Part shown: in pieces, positions 1 to 10,111 of the stretch
Position numbering within the stretch: the first letter of the stretch is position 1
Layout: the number at the start of each line of letters is the position of its first letter
Assembly: GCF_002208095.1 (NCBI RefSeq)
Contig: NZ_CP017990.1
Span: forward strand, 4,960,001-5,024,000
Source: Enterobacter cloacae complex sp. ECNIH7
GTDB taxonomy: Bacteria > Pseudomonadota > Gammaproteobacteria > Enterobacterales > Enterobacteriaceae
Direction of reading: 5' to 3'
Length of the DNA stretch: 64,000 nucleotides
Notes under the pieces: model-generated
Told to the model about the DNA's origin: nothing
Database searches by the model: none
The model's input: the letters and a program-made list of their open reading frames with translations, nothing else
Program-made: the position numbers and the translations under genes

Positions 1-95
1 AATGAGACGGCCAGCAGCTTGACGACCAGCAGCCCGGCGCCAATTTTTACAAGCGTGGACGCGGCGGTCCACACCGATGCTTTTGCCAGAGACAT
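1..95 (-). CDS. wzxE: WzxE lipid III flippase, 5' end only (partial)
   Basis: Only the first 31 codons lie in the window; the rest is beyond the left edge. The start reads MSLAKASVWTAASTLVK followed by a hydrophobic stretch, matching the N-terminus and first membrane segment of the inner-membrane flippase that moves undecaprenyl-PP-linked ECA trisaccharide to the periplasm. The ATG at 95 lies one base after the wecE stop, so the two are translationally close, in the order wecE-wzxE known from E. coli. Identification rests on this short N-terminus plus synteny. Confidence 0.85.
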   Translation of the reverse strand, partial: MSLAKASVWTAASTLVKIGAGLLVVKLLAVS

Positions 96-96
96 A

Positions 97-1227
97 TCAG
101 CCGAAATAACTCAGAAGGGTATTAATCACCGTACGCTGGTTAACAGGCGCGAGGTTGTAGAACAGTGGCAGGCGAAGCAAACGCTCACTTTCTTTGGTGG
201 TGTAACGATCTTCACCGGCGAACGTGCCAAACGCTTCGCCGGCCGGGCTGGAGTGCAGCGGGATATAGTGGAACACCGCCATAATTTCAGCCTCTTTCAG
301 CCAGGCGATAAGATCGCTGCGGTCGTCGTTATCGCGCAGCTTGATGTAGAACATATGCGCGTTGTGGACGCAATCCGCCGGGATGGTCGGCAGCTCAATA
401 CGCCCGGCTTTGGCCAGCGGCTCAAGCGCATCGTAATACGTTTGCCACAGGGAAAGACGCTGAAGGTTGATACGTTCCGCCGCTTCCAGCTGCGCCCACA
501 GATATGCCGCCTGCAGATCCGCCATCAGATAGCTGGAGCCGATGTCGCGCCAGGTGTATTTATCTACCTGACCCCGGAAGAACTGGCTGCGGTTGGTGCC
601 CTTTTCGCGGATCACTTCCGCACGCTCCACGAGCGCCCGGTCGTTAATCAGCGTCGCGCCACCTTCTCCGCCCGCCGTGTAGTTTTTGGTTTCGTGGAAG
701 CTAAAGCAGCCAATGTGGCCGATGGTACCCAGCGCGCGTCCCTTATAGGTGGACATTACGCCCTGCGCGGCATCTTCCACCACGAACAGATTATTTTTTT
801 TGGCGATGGCCATGATGGTGTCCATTTCACAGGCCACGCCCGCGTAGTGAACCGGCACGATCGCGCGCGTTTTGTCGGTGATCGCCGCTTCAATCAGCGT
901 CTCATCAATGTTCATGGTGTCCGGGCGGATATCCACAAAGACGATTTTCGCTCCGCGCAGGACAAAGGCGTTCGCCGTGGAAACGAAGGTATAGCTCGGC
1001 ATAATCACTTCATCGCCGGGCTGGATATCCAGCAACAGTGCCGCCATTTCCAGCGATGCCGTACAGGACGGGGTCAGCAGCACTTTGGCGCTGCGAAAAC
1101 GCTGTTCCATCCACTGCTGACAGCGACGGGTAAAACCGCCGTCACCACAGAGTTTGCCGCTGCCCATGGCAGACTGCATATAGTCGAGTTCAGTTCCGAC
1201 AACGGGTGGTGCGTTAAATGGAATCAT
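97..1227 (-). CDS. wecE: dTDP-4-amino-4,6-dideoxygalactose transaminase WecE (RffA)
   Basis: This PLP-dependent aminotransferase (376 aa, the usual family length) converts dTDP-4-keto-6-deoxy-D-glucose to dTDP-4-amino-4,6-dideoxy-D-galactose (dTDP-Fuc4N), the precursor of the third sugar of enterobacterial common antigen. It belongs to the DegT/DnrJ/EryC1 fold. The PLP lysine is Lys181 in the HETKNYTAGGEGG motif. The frame is open 18 codons upstream, but the ATG at 1227 is chosen because it gives the conserved MIPFNAPPVVGTELDY start and has AGGTGA just before it. It follows rffC by 4 bp and precedes wzxE by 1 bp. Its substrate comes from RmlA/RmlB-type enzymes, which are not encoded in this operon here. 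Confidence 0.97.
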   Translation of the reverse strand: MIPFNAPPVVGTELDYMQSAMGSGKLCGDGGFTRRCQQWMEQRFRSAKVLLTPSCTASLEMAALLLDIQPGDEVIMPSYTFVSTANAFVLRGAKIVFVDIRPDTMNIDETLIEAAITDKTRAIVPVHYAGVACEMDTIMAIAKKNNLFVVEDAAQGVMSTYKGRALGTIGHIGCFSFHETKNYTAGGEGGATLINDRALVERAEVIREKGTNRSQFFRGQVDKYTWRDIGSSYLMADLQAAYLWAQLEAAERINLQRLSLWQTYYDALEPLAKAGRIELPTIPADCVHNAHMFYIKLRDNDDRSDLIAWLKEAEIMAVFHYIPLHSSPAGEAFGTFAGEDRYTTKESERLLRLPLFYNLAPVNQRTVINTLLSYFG

Positions 1228-1231
1228 CTTG

Positions 1232-1909
1232 TCACCTGTATAACCAGTAGGCGGTGGCGTCGATGTTGGCACCACTCGCAATATAACGTTTAAGCGCGGC
1301 GGTGTTGCCCAGTTGGGTCGCGACCCGCAGCGTCACAAGCTGTTGCTGCTGCGCCCAGTGCAGCGCCGCCTGCATGAGTTTCTCACCCATGCCGCGCCCG
1401 GCTAATAAGCCAATACGCGCCTCGCGCTCGTTGAGCTTACGCAGCGAGACGAACCCCTGGATTTGACCGTCGCCTGCACGGAAAACCAGGCAGACGTGGT
1501 CAAAGGTGCCTTTGACCGCATTTTCTATCCACTGGGCATAGAAACGTCCGCTATCGTCAGGTGCATACCAGGGCGCACGAAAGCGGCTCTGTGCAAATGC
1601 CTGGGCCGCCATCTGACGCAGCACGGTGATGTCCTGTTCGTTTGCAATTTCCGCGCCGGACGCATCGTGCCGGGTAAGGGTAATGGAAAGGTCTACCTCA
1701 CCTTCAACCAGCTGAAAGCCGTGCTGCTGGAGCGCATCAAGCAGATCGGCGCGCTCCGCCGGGATCTTAGCCTGCACCCGTTGCCAGGCGATAAAATCTG
1801 ATTCAGCCAGCACCGGCGCGTCATCGCGCACACGTACGATGGCCGACGGCAGGCCGAAAAAGGCACTCTCCCACTGCAGGGACTCAAGCACCCCATTCAG
1901 GCTGTTCAA
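1232..1909 (-). CDS. rffC: dTDP-fucosamine acetyltransferase RffC (WecD)
   Basis: A 225-aa GNAT-fold N-acetyltransferase that makes dTDP-Fuc4NAc from dTDP-Fuc4N and acetyl-CoA for ECA. The family motifs [24 protein letters not shown] and the CoA-binding segment [15 protein letters not shown] are present, in two parts of the protein, and the C-terminus is the typical TAYWLYR. The best start is a TTG at 1909 that overlaps the wecC stop (TTGA) and has AAAGGTG about nine bases upstream; an in-frame GTG six codons later is the alternative. In E. coli, rffG and rffH separate wecC from this gene; here wecC and rffC overlap directly. Function is certain from similarity; the TTG start is likely but not proven. 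Confidence 0.93.
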   Translation of the reverse strand: MNSLNGVLESLQWESAFFGLPSAIVRVRDDAPVLAESDFIAWQRVQAKIPAERADLLDALQQHGFQLVEGEVDLSITLTRHDASGAEIANEQDITVLRQMAAQAFAQSRFRAPWYAPDDSGRFYAQWIENAVKGTFDHVCLVFRAGDGQIQGFVSLRKLNEREARIGLLAGRGMGEKLMQAALHWAQQQQLVTLRVATQLGNTAALKRYIASGANIDATAYWLYR

Positions 1910-3168
1910 CGCCAGACACCTTTGGTATCCACAATATACTTCTGACGAACAGCATCGCCGGACGTCGCTTTAAACTCTTTATGATCTACCAGCAGCACCA
2001 GCACGTCCGCCGTCGCCAGCGTGTCTTCCAGCGCCGTCAGCGTGCAGTGCCCCGCCAGTTTTGCCGGTAATTCATGGATATTCGGCTCAACCACCAGCGT
2101 TTCACCCTTGTGCCATTCGGCAATCATCTCGGCAATTTCCATCGCCGGGCTTTCACGCAGATCGTCAATATTGGGTTTAAATGCCAGACCAAAGCAGGCA
2201 ATTTTCAGCTCGCTGGCGCGCTTGCCGCTCTCTGCCAGACAATCCGCTACCGTCGCTTTAACCTGATTGAGCACCCAGTGAGGCTTGCTGTCGTTCACTT
2301 CACGCGCGGTGCGAATCAGACGCGCCTGCGCCGGATTCTGCGCCACGATAAACCACGGATCGACGGCGATACAGTGTCCGCCCACGCCCGGGCCTGGCTG
2401 GAGAATGTTTACACGCGGATGGCGATTCGCCAGGCTTATCAGCTCCCAGACGTTAATCCCCTGATCGGCGCAAATTAGCGACAGTTCGTTCGCAAAGGCA
2501 ATATTGACGTCGCGGAAGCTGTTCTCCGTCAGCTTGCACATCTCGGCGGTGCGGGAATTGGTCACCACGCACTCGCCTTCCAGGAAAATCTTGTACAGCG
2601 CGCTGGCACGTTCGGAACAGACGGGCGTCATACCGCCAATGACGCGGTCGTTTTTAATCAGTTCGACCATCACCTGGCCCGGCAGCACGCGCTCCGGACA
2701 GTAGGCGATGTTGATATCCGCCTGCTCACCCGCCTGCTGCGGGAAACGTAAATCAGGACGCGCGTCGGCCAGCCACTGTGCCATCTGCTCGGTAGCGCCG
2801 ACCGGAGAGGTCGATTCCAGGATCACCAGCGCCCCTTTCTTCAGCACAGGCGCGATGGATTTTGCCGCCGCCTCAACGAATGCCATGTCGGGCTCGTGGT
2901 CACCTTTAAACGGGGTGGGGACGGCAATCAGGTAAGCATCCGCTTCAACTGGCGTCGTGCTGGCACGCAGGAAGCCCCCATCCACCGCCTCTTTCACCAC
3001 GCGGTCAAGATCGGGCTCCACAATATGAATCTCGCCACGGTTAATGGTTTCTACCGCTCGTGCGTTGATATCCACACCAACAACCTGTTGCTGACGAGAG
3101 GCAAACGCGGCCGCAGTAGGTAAGCCAATGTAGCCAAGACCAATGACAGAGATGGTAGTAAAACTCAT
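1906..3168 (-). CDS. wecC: UDP-N-acetyl-D-mannosamine dehydrogenase WecC
   Basis: A 420-aa NAD-dependent dehydrogenase (UDP-glucose/GDP-mannose dehydrogenase family) that oxidises UDP-ManNAc in two steps to UDP-ManNAcA, the second sugar of ECA. It has an N-terminal Rossmann motif [13 protein letters not shown] (residues 10-22), the central EST...PVG segment, and the catalytic Cys266 in [13 protein letters not shown]. The length equals that of E. coli WecC. Start and wecB stop overlap as ATGA at 3165-3168, and its own stop overlaps the rffC start, indicating tight coupling inside the ECA operon. Confidence 0.97.
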   Translation of the reverse strand: MSFTTISVIGLGYIGLPTAAAFASRQQQVVGVDINARAVETINRGEIHIVEPDLDRVVKEAVDGGFLRASTTPVEADAYLIAVPTPFKGDHEPDMAFVEAAAKSIAPVLKKGALVILESTSPVGATEQMAQWLADARPDLRFPQQAGEQADINIAYCPERVLPGQVMVELIKNDRVIGGMTPVCSERASALYKIFLEGECVVTNSRTAEMCKLTENSFRDVNIAFANELSLICADQGINVWELISLANRHPRVNILQPGPGVGGHCIAVDPWFIVAQNPAQARLIRTAREVNDSKPHWVLNQVKATVADCLAESGKRASELKIACFGLAFKPNIDDLRESPAMEIAEMIAEWHKGETLVVEPNIHELPAKLAGHCTLTALEDTLATADVLVLLVDHKEFKATSGDAVRQKYIVDTKGVWR

Positions 3169-4295
3169 AGCGATACCCGATTGTGTTTAAGTGCATGCAA
3201 AATACGGCCACAAGCCTGCCCGTCTCCATACGGATTATGGGCCCGGCTCATCGCCTGATACGCTTCATCGTCATGCAGCAGGCGCGTGACCTCTTCGACG
3301 ATGAGCTGCGCGTTGGTGCCGACCAGACGCACCGTACCGGCTTTGACGGCTTCCGGACGTTCGGTCGTTTCACGCATCACCAGCACAGGTTTGCCGAGGG
3401 ATGGAGCTTCTTCCTGGATTCCGCCGGAATCGGTGAGGATCAGCCAGGCGTGGTTCATCAGCCAGACAAACGGCATGTAGTCCTGAGGTTCAATCAGAAG
3501 GACATTTTCGACATGGCCCAGGATCCGGTTAACCGGCTCGCTGACGTTAGGGTTAAGGTGTACTGGATAGACAATTTGCACATCGTCATTCTGCGCGGCG
3601 ATTTCAGCCAGCGCGTGACAGATTTGCTCGAAACCCCGGCCAAAGCTCTCGCGACGGTGGCCAGTGACCAGAATGGTTTTTTTGCCGTTGTGAAGGAACG
3701 GATAGCGGGCAGCGAGCTCTTTCTGAAGATCGCTGTTTGCCAGGACGCGGTCACGTACCCAAATTAACGCGTCAATGACCGTATTGCCGGTCACAAAGAT
3801 TTTGTTATCGGCGATATTTTCACGCAGCAGGTTCTGACGAGAGTTTTCCGTTGGCGCAAAGTGGTACATCGCCAGATGACCCGTTAACGTGCGGTTGGCC
3901 TCCTCCGGCCACGGCGAATAAAGATTGCCGGTACGCAGACCCGCCTCAACATGCCCCACGGGAATTCGCTGGTAAAACGCGGCCAGGCTTGTCGCCACGG
4001 TAGTTGTGGTGTCACCGTGTACCAGCACGACGTCGGGCTTGAATGACTCCAGGATCGGCTTAAGCTCTTGCAGAATGCGACAGGTTATCTCCGTTAACCC
4101 TTGCCCCGGTTTCATAATATTAAGGTCGTAATCCGGGACGATGGAGAAGAGCGTTAAAACCTGATCGAGCATCTCACGGTGTTGAGCCGTGACGCAGACT
4201 TTCGCTTCAATATCAGGATCGCAGGCCAGCGCATGAACCAGAGGTGCCATCTTAATGGCCTCCGGCCTGGTGCCAAATACGGTTAGTACTTTCAC
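3165..4295 (-). CDS. wecB: UDP-N-acetylglucosamine 2-epimerase WecB
   Basis: A 376-aa cytoplasmic non-hydrolysing epimerase interconverting UDP-GlcNAc and UDP-ManNAc, which feeds WecC. The N-terminal [14 protein letters not shown] motif, Asp95 (HGDTTT), Glu117 (HVEAGLR), Glu131 (PWPEE) and His213 (TGHRRESFG) match the residues known to be catalytic or substrate-binding in the E. coli enzyme. It lies 56 bp after wzzE and overlaps wecC by four bases. Confidence 0.97.
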   Translation of the reverse strand: MKVLTVFGTRPEAIKMAPLVHALACDPDIEAKVCVTAQHREMLDQVLTLFSIVPDYDLNIMKPGQGLTEITCRILQELKPILESFKPDVVLVHGDTTTTVATSLAAFYQRIPVGHVEAGLRTGNLYSPWPEEANRTLTGHLAMYHFAPTENSRQNLLRENIADNKIFVTGNTVIDALIWVRDRVLANSDLQKELAARYPFLHNGKKTILVTGHRRESFGRGFEQICHALAEIAAQNDDVQIVYPVHLNPNVSEPVNRILGHVENVLLIEPQDYMPFVWLMNHAWLILTDSGGIQEEAPSLGKPVLVMRETTERPEAVKAGTVRLVGTNAQLIVEEVTRLLHDDEAYQAMSRAHNPYGDGQACGRILHALKHNRVSL

Positions 4296-4351
4296 ATCGA
4301 TTCTCTTCGATTAGGCGATGAAGGCCGCAGCCTTCATCGTAGACGGCGTTC

Positions 4352-5398
4352 TTAGTTTTTGCGACGACGCGTTAACGCCACGCCAGCGCCCGTCAATGCG
4401 CCTACAATCCCCCACATGATCATCAGGAATGCACGACGCGGACTGTCGCGTTTTACAGGTTCTTCAGGCGTTCGCAAATAACGATAGGTCTGAAAACGCG
4501 GGTCCAGGGATGGGCCGACATTAAGCGTATTGAGCATCGCGCGATTTTGATCGTAATCGAGGTCAAAATCAGGACCGACGGCCTTCAGGTTTTCCAGCCG
4601 CGCCTGCAGCATAGGGCGGCCAAGAAGGAACATTTCTGAATCAGGCAGCTCATCGGCCGGCACGTCCGTCTCAGTACGGGAAATATTGTGCTGTTCCGCA
4701 ATTTTCAGCGCCTGCTCAATGTTATGCACGCGGCGACCGAAAATGGTATTCGCCACCTCTTCCTGACGTTTCACCTGGGCTTTCATCTGGATGGTACGAG
4801 CCGCCCAGGCACCTTTAAGCTCTTCGTTAAGATGGCTTGCGGCACGCTGGCTGGCAAACGCGACATACTGACGCAACAGGTTGTTGGCATCCGGCGCGGT
4901 TTCTGCAATCAGCTTGACGCTGTCATTCACGCTACGCAGCGCGTCGCCCGGCATAAACTGAATATTGTTAATCAGATCGTCCAGCAGGGCGGCATCGGCT
5001 TTTGTATTATCAACCCGGCGCTGCTTGTAGTAATCCGTCTGGGACCAGAAATCGCGGCGGGTATCCCACGAAGCAAGCTGCATCACAAACTCTTTATAGG
5101 CTTCATCCATAACGGAAGCCTGGTCAGGCGTAGCAAGACTGGCTTTGATGTCTAGGTTACGCAGGAATTGCTGCTGGGAATAGTATCCCCCGAGCATGTT
5201 AACCGTTGGCTTGTCTGTGATTGCCGTGGCGCTCCACTCTTGCTTTGCAAAGAACGTATAGGCCAGCGCTAACAGGGCAAACCCCAGCGCGATCCCCGCA
5301 ATCCAAAGTTTGCCTGCCCATAACACGCGAAACAAACCCCGAATATCCAGTTCATTCTCAGTTACCACTGATTTCGCTCCCGCCAACGGTTGAGTCAT
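4352..5398 (-). CDS. wzzE: ECA polysaccharide chain length modulator WzzE
   Basis: A 348-aa inner-membrane polysaccharide co-polymerase that sets the modal length of ECA chains made by WzyE. It has the class-1 Wzz layout: a cytosolic N-terminus, one membrane segment at about 31-50, a large periplasmic coiled-coil-rich region, and a second membrane segment near 323-343 preceded by a Pro-rich EEPVKRDSPRR stretch. Two ATG codons are adjacent; the second (5398) is preferred because CGGGAC is then at normal distance. It is 13 bp downstream of wecA. Confidence 0.96.
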   Translation of the reverse strand: MTQPLAGAKSVVTENELDIRGLFRVLWAGKLWIAGIALGFALLALAYTFFAKQEWSATAITDKPTVNMLGGYYSQQQFLRNLDIKASLATPDQASVMDEAYKEFVMQLASWDTRRDFWSQTDYYKQRRVDNTKADAALLDDLINNIQFMPGDALRSVNDSVKLIAETAPDANNLLRQYVAFASQRAASHLNEELKGAWAARTIQMKAQVKRQEEVANTIFGRRVHNIEQALKIAEQHNISRTETDVPADELPDSEMFLLGRPMLQARLENLKAVGPDFDLDYDQNRAMLNTLNVGPSLDPRFQTYRYLRTPEEPVKRDSPRRAFLMIMWGIVGALTGAGVALTRRRKN

Positions 5399-5411
5399 CA
5401 TAGTCCCGGTT

Positions 5412-6515
5412 TTACTTAGTTAATGTTGTATTTTTGCCACTGTTACGACGCATCCTGCGTTTAAGACGTTTAATAAAACGCGCCACTTTCCATGCGCGCT
5501 TAATGCAGTAGCCGTACAGGAAAAATGCCAGCAAGAATAATGCCAACATAACCCACTCAGGAATAATATGAGAATATTCTGCAGCCACACCAATTGCGGC
5601 CAAAATAGCGGCGGCCAGAGTAATCAGCACAAACGCCTGACGAGAAGTAAAACCCGCACGCATGATGAGGTGATGAATGTGTTGGCGGTCAGGAGAGAAA
5701 GGACTCATCCCTTTGCGCAGGCGGCGATACATAATCGCCACCATATCCATTAATGGAATGGCAATAATCCACAGCGCGGTTACGGGACTTATCGGATGGG
5801 TTTGACCTTGTGTGGTTTCTAGCAGGATCCAGATAACCGTAAAACCAATCAGCGTACTGCCCGCGTCTCCCATAAAGACTTTATAGCGACGGCCCAGCAC
5901 ACCGAGGTTTAAGAGGATATAAGGCAGAATGGCGGCAATCATGGCAAAACACCACATTGCCAGACTGTACTGACCATCAAACCATAAAATAATGCCGATA
6001 GCGGCGAACGAGACGGATGACAACCCACCGAGCAGGCCGTCAATGCCATCCACCATGTTGAAAGCATTGATTGCCGCCCAGACGGCAAAGAGTGTCAGGA
6101 AGAAGCCAAATGGACCCAGGACTAACTCCCAGGGGCCAAACACATAGCCGAGGCTTCGCAGATACAGTCCACCCACAACCATCATCACCACGCCAATGGC
6201 CGCCTGAACGGTGGCGCGTATTTTCACCGCGATATCGAATCGGTCATCAAGAGCCCCGACTAACACCAGGACACCGGCGCAGGCAATGTACAGGGCGGCA
6301 TGCGGAATATAATAGTCGGCAATTCCAAACGTGAAGCAAATCCCTGCGTAAACAGAAATTCCGCCGACTAAAGGAATAAGACCTTGATGGCGTTTACGAA
6401 AATTAGGTTTATCCACCAACCCTATTCGTTTTGCCACCTTGCGTGCAATGAACAAAAAACAGGTTGTGAATAAAAAAATACTGATCAGTTCAGTAACGGC
6501 AGTGAATAGATTCAC
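5412..6515 (-). CDS. wecA: UDP-GlcNAc:undecaprenyl-phosphate GlcNAc-1-phosphate transferase WecA (Rfe)
   Basis: A polytopic inner-membrane enzyme (367 aa, same as E. coli, about 11 membrane segments) of the MraY/WecA family. It makes undecaprenyl-PP-GlcNAc, the first lipid intermediate of ECA and of many O-antigens, and is the target of tunicamycin. Visible landmarks are the magnesium-site Asp90-Asp91 (ALDDRFD), the catalytic FNMVDGIDGL segment near 152-161, FMGDAGST, and the cytosolic RQHIHH carbohydrate-recognition motif. It is the first gene of the ECA operon, downstream of rho. Confidence 0.98.
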   Translation of the reverse strand: MNLFTAVTELISIFLFTTCFLFIARKVAKRIGLVDKPNFRKRHQGLIPLVGGISVYAGICFTFGIADYYIPHAALYIACAGVLVLVGALDDRFDIAVKIRATVQAAIGVVMMVVGGLYLRSLGYVFGPWELVLGPFGFFLTLFAVWAAINAFNMVDGIDGLLGGLSSVSFAAIGIILWFDGQYSLAMWCFAMIAAILPYILLNLGVLGRRYKVFMGDAGSTLIGFTVIWILLETTQGQTHPISPVTALWIIAIPLMDMVAIMYRRLRKGMSPFSPDRQHIHHLIMRAGFTSRQAFVLITLAAAILAAIGVAAEYSHIIPEWVMLALFLLAFFLYGYCIKRAWKVARFIKRLKRRMRRNSGKNTTLTK

Positions 6516-6716
6516 AATGGATTGCTCTCAACAATTGTTAGTCCCGGAAGTATAACCATGAAGCCACAACCTCAGAAGTAATAAAGATGGCTTCTAACAA
6601 CTCCCTTTGTATATTTTTCAATCAATTATTTCTCAGGATGCAGAAACGGCTCTATTGTCGCACCGACCGGTCAAAATTGGGAGTAGGTAGTACTAGCGTA
6701 TAGTCCATAAAAGGAA
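6516..6716 (-). promoter_or_regulatory. Leader/promoter region of the ECA operon
   Basis: About 200 bp between the rho terminator and wecA hold no ORF worth calling. On the minus strand the region is AT-rich near 6585-6635 and carries a possible -10 hexamer TATACT (6549-6554 in plus coordinates), but the matching -35 is weak. I did not find the GGCGGTAG ops element that would suggest RfaH control. Confidence 0.35.
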
Positions 6717-6740
6717 AACGCCACGTAAAAACGTGGCGTT
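6709..6740 (-). terminator. Rho-independent terminator of rho
   Basis: A perfect 10-bp stem (AACGCCACGT, 6717-6726, pairing with 6731-6740) has a 4-base loop and on the minus strand is followed by TTTTCCTTTT. It lies 18 bp past the rho stop codon. Confidence 0.8.
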
Positions 6741-6757
6741 CGCTGGCTTTATTTGCG

Positions 6758-8017
6758 TTACGAGCGTTTCATCATGTCGAAGAAATCGTCGTTGGTTTTG
6801 GTCATCGCCAGTTTATTAATGAGGAACTCCATCGCGTCAATTTCACCCATTGGATGGATGATTTTGCGCAGGATCCACATTTTCTGCAGCTCTTCCTGCG
6901 TGGTGAGCAGCTCTTCTTTACGGGTACCGGAACGGTTGTAGTCGATAGCCGGGAAGACGCGTTTTTCAGCGATTTTACGAGAAAGGTGCAGTTCCATGTT
7001 ACCTGTACCTTTAAATTCTTCGTAAATCACTTCGTCCATTTTAGAACCGGTATCGATCAGCGCCGTCGCGATGATGGTCAGGCTGCCGCCCTCTTCCACG
7101 TTACGCGCGGCACCGAAGAAGCGTTTCGGACGATGCAGGGCGTTAGCATCCACACCACCGGTCAGCACTTTACCAGACGCCGGAACCACGGTGTTGTAGG
7201 CACGCGCCAGACGGGTGATGGAGTCAAGCAGGATGATCACGTCTTTCTTGTGCTCAACCAGGCGTTTCGCCTTCTCGATAACCATTTCCGCAACCTGAAC
7301 GTGGCGAGATGCCGGTTCGTCGAAGGTAGAAGCAACCACTTCACCTTTAACCAGACGCTGCATCTCGGTCACTTCTTCCGGACGTTCGTCAATCAGCAGC
7401 ACCATCAGCACGCAGTCTGGGTGGTTATAGGCAATGCTCTGCGCGATGTTCTGCAGCAGCATGGTTTTACCCGCTTTTGGCGGTGCCACAATCAAACCAC
7501 GCTGGCCGCGACCAATTGGTGAGGCCAGATCCAGAACACGCGCGGTTAAGTCTTCAGTAGAACCGTTACCACGCTCCATGCGCAGGCGAGAGTTCGCGTG
7601 CAGCGGCGTTAAGTTCTCAAAGAGGATCTTATTACGCGAGTTTTCCGGTTTGTCGAAGTTAACTTCATTGACTTTCAACAGCGCAAAGTAGCGTTCACCC
7701 TCTTTAGGAGGACGAATCTTACCTGAAATGGTGTCACCAGTGCGGAGGTTGAAACGGCGGATTTGGCTGGGGGATACGTAGATGTCGTCAGGGCCGGCGA
7801 GGTAGGAGCTGTCTGCAGAGCGGAGGAAACCAAATCCGTCTTGCAATATCTCCAGCACACCGTCGCCAAAGATATCTTCGCCACTCTTAGCGTGCTGCTT
7901 CAGGATGGCGAAAATGATGTCCTGCTTGCGCATACGAGCCTGGTTTTCCAGCCCCATATTTTCGCCGAGAGTGATCAGCTCAGAAACCGGCGTATTCTTT
8001 AATTCGGTAAGATTCAT
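6758..8017 (-). CDS. rho: Transcription termination factor Rho
   Basis: The hexameric RNA-dependent ATPase/helicase (419 aa) that ends transcription at untranslated C-rich RNA. It has the N-terminal helical and cold-shock-like RNA-binding domains (1-130), Walker A PPKAGKT near residue 180, Walker B VIILLDS, and the R-loop [14 protein letters not shown]. The open frame extends 24 codons upstream, but the ATG at 8017 gives the canonical [15 protein letters not shown] start. The frame upstream matches what is seen in E. coli and is not evidence for a longer protein. Expression is known to be autoregulated by attenuation in the leader. Confidence 0.98.
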   Translation of the reverse strand: MNLTELKNTPVSELITLGENMGLENQARMRKQDIIFAILKQHAKSGEDIFGDGVLEILQDGFGFLRSADSSYLAGPDDIYVSPSQIRRFNLRTGDTISGKIRPPKEGERYFALLKVNEVNFDKPENSRNKILFENLTPLHANSRLRMERGNGSTEDLTARVLDLASPIGRGQRGLIVAPPKAGKTMLLQNIAQSIAYNHPDCVLMVLLIDERPEEVTEMQRLVKGEVVASTFDEPASRHVQVAEMVIEKAKRLVEHKKDVIILLDSITRLARAYNTVVPASGKVLTGGVDANALHRPKRFFGAARNVEEGGSLTIIATALIDTGSKMDEVIYEEFKGTGNMELHLSRKIAEKRVFPAIDYNRSGTRKEELLTTQEELQKMWILRKIIHPMGEIDAMEFLINKLAMTKTNDDFFDMMKRS

Positions 8018-8362
8018 AATGGTGTGGGTTCTTAAACTCGGGGTGATTCTCGAACTTAATGTTGTGAATGGTATGGCAGGGTCATCCATGCCTGTTTAGC
8101 GGCCATCGACTCATGTCTGTTCGCTGTCTGGTCACAGGGAAAGAACGCAGAACTGAAACGACAAGACGGATTGAGTGACAAGCCCGGAATTTAGCCACTT
8201 CACGCACTGTTCATGTTAACAACGGGAAGTATCGGGTAAAACAAGATTCAAACAACAAGATATGTTTAAAACGAAGTCATAGCTAACTTAGCACGACTTC
8301 AGCCGGGCGTCCAGAGTTCCACATCATTTAGCCGGGAGCCCTGAACGCACAGCGGAGAAACC
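8018..8362 (-). promoter_or_regulatory. rho leader with rhoL remnant
   Basis: This 345-bp gap between trxA and rho corresponds to the long autoregulated rho leader. On the minus strand around 8110-8180 it encodes the peptide string NPSCRFSSA, matching the middle of the E. coli RhoL leader peptide (33 aa). The rest of the reading frame is not maintained: a one-base difference after that string shifts the C-terminal part, and a TAA lies a few codons upstream with no ATG in between. A TTG start remains possible. No clear hairpin with a U-tract for trxA was found. Confidence 0.5.
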
Positions 8363-8692
8363 TTACGCCAGGTTAGCGTCCAGGAACTCTTTCAGTTGAC
8401 CTTTGGACAGCGCGCCCACTTTGGTCGCTGCCACTTCGCCGTTTTTGAACAGCAGAAGGGTTGGGATGCCACGGATACCGTATTTTGGTGCGGTGCCCGG
8501 GTTTTGGTCGATGTTCAGCTTGGCAACGGTCAGTTTGCCCTGATATTCGTCGGCGATCTCATCCAGAATCGGGGCGATCATTTTGCAAGGACCACACCAT
8601 TCAGCCCAGAAATCGACGAGGATCAGCCCGTCAGCCTTAAGTACGTCCGTGTCAAAACTGTCGTCAGTCAGGTGAATAATTTTATCGCTCAT
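8363..8692 (-). CDS. trxA: Thioredoxin 1
   Basis: A 109-aa cytoplasmic dithiol protein reduced by TrxB, which supplies electrons to ribonucleotide reductase, PAPS reductase and MsrA, among others. The redox motif WCGPC is at 32-36 with Cys33 and Cys36, and the cis-proline loop GIPTLL is intact. The open frame runs 25 codons further upstream, but the ATG at 8692 is the conserved start ([10 protein letters not shown]) and has GGAG at good spacing. It precedes rho and is divergent from rhlB. Confidence 0.98.
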   Translation of the reverse strand: MSDKIIHLTDDSFDTDVLKADGLILVDFWAEWCGPCKMIAPILDEIADEYQGKLTVAKLNIDQNPGTAPKYGIRGIPTLLLFKNGEVAATKVGALSKGQLKEFLDANLA

Positions 8693-8836
8693 ATATAACT
8701 CCACAGGAATAAGCCTGGTACGTTGGTTTTGTCTCCACCAACGACGTGTTGATGTCGCATTAACCAACTAAAGGTTGACTTTATTTCACCGGATACGCTT
8801 TCGTAAAGCAATAGTAAGCTGATATTCTACCACACT

Positions 8837-10105
8837 ATGAGCAAAACACATTTAACAGAACAGAAGTTTTCCGACTTCGCGCTGCACCCGAAGGTGATTG
8901 AAGCCCTTGAAAATAAAGGGTTTCATAACTGCACGCCCATTCAGGCCCTCGCGCTGCCGCTGACGCTGGCCGGTCGCGATGTTGCCGGGCAGGCGCAAAC
9001 CGGTACCGGCAAAACGATGGCGTTTTTAACGTCAACGTTTCATTATTTACTTTCTCACCCAGCGATTGCAGACCGCAAAGTTAACCAGCCGCGCGCGCTA
9101 ATTATGGCCCCGACGCGAGAACTTGCGGTACAGATCCACGCAGACGCTGAACCCCTGGCGCAGTCTACCGGACTGAAGCTTGGCCTGGCCTATGGCGGCG
9201 ACGGCTACGATAAACAGCTGAAAGTGCTGGAAAGCGGTGTGGATATCCTGATCGGTACCACCGGCCGTCTTATCGATTACGCCAAACAGAACCACATTAA
9301 CCTCGGTGCCATCCAGGTTGTGGTGCTCGATGAAGCTGACCGCATGTACGATCTGGGCTTCATTAAAGACATTCGCTGGCTGTTCCGCCGCATGCCGCCG
9401 GCCAATCAGCGTCTGAATATGCTGTTCTCCGCTACCCTTTCTTATCGCGTACGCGAGCTGGCGTTCGAACAGATGAACAACGCCGAATATGTAGAAGTGG
9501 AACCGGAGCAGAAAACGGGTCACCGCATTAAAGAAGAGCTCTTCTATCCTTCCAATGAAGAGAAAATGCGTCTGCTGCAAACGCTGATTGAAGAAGAGTG
9601 GCCAGATCGCGCCATTATCTTCGCGAACACCAAGCACCGTTGTGAAGACATCTGGGGCCATCTGGCTGCAGACGGTCACCGTGTTGGCCTGTTGACCGGC
9701 GACGTGGCGCAGAAAAAACGCCTGCGTATTCTGGAAGAGTTTACCCGTGGCGATCTTGATATTCTGGTCGCAACCGACGTTGCCGCTCGTGGTCTGCACA
9801 TTCCGGCCGTGACGCACGTCTTTAACTACGATCTGCCAGACGACTGCGAAGACTACGTACACCGTATCGGTCGTACCGGTCGTGCGGGCGCAAGCGGTCA
9901 CTCGATCAGCCTTGCGTGTGAAGAGTATGCGCTGAATCTCCCGGCCATTGAGACGTATATCGGTCACTCTATTCCGCAGAGCAAATACAATCCGGAAGCG
10001 CTGTTAAGCGAACTGCCGCCGCCTAAGCGTCTAACCCGCCCACGCTCCGGCAATGGTCCGCGTCGTTCAGGTGGCGCGCCGCGTAATCGTCGTCGTTCAG
10101 GTTAA
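8837..10105 (+). CDS. rhlB: ATP-dependent RNA helicase RhlB
   Basis: A DEAD-box helicase of the RNA degradosome (422 aa), bound to RNase E, that unwinds structured RNA for PNPase. The Q motif is followed by motif I AQTGTGKT (53-60), motif II DEAD in [13 protein letters not shown], motif III SAT and the C-terminal [10 protein letters not shown] motif VI. The C-terminal tail is rich in Arg and Pro, as in the RhlB family. It is transcribed away from trxA and is followed after six bases by gppA. Confidence 0.97.
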   Translation: MSKTHLTEQKFSDFALHPKVIEALENKGFHNCTPIQALALPLTLAGRDVAGQAQTGTGKTMAFLTSTFHYLLSHPAIADRKVNQPRALIMAPTRELAVQIHADAEPLAQSTGLKLGLAYGGDGYDKQLKVLESGVDILIGTTGRLIDYAKQNHINLGAIQVVVLDEADRMYDLGFIKDIRWLFRRMPPANQRLNMLFSATLSYRVRELAFEQMNNAEYVEVEPEQKTGHRIKEELFYPSNEEKMRLLQTLIEEEWPDRAIIFANTKHRCEDIWGHLAADGHRVGLLTGDVAQKKRLRILEEFTRGDLDILVATDVAARGLHIPAVTHVFNYDLPDDCEDYVHRIGRTGRAGASGHSISLACEEYALNLPAIETYIGHSIPQSKYNPEALLSELPPPKRLTRPRSGNGPRRSGGAPRNRRRSG

Positions 10106-10111
10106 GAAAAT

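Noticed and set aside
5741..6716. RfaH ops element in front of the ECA operon
   Set aside because: No GGCGGTAG match was found in the leader.
8018..8089. 24-codon N-terminal extension of Rho
   Set aside because: The family start is at 8017; a similar open frame exists upstream of E. coli rho without extending the protein.
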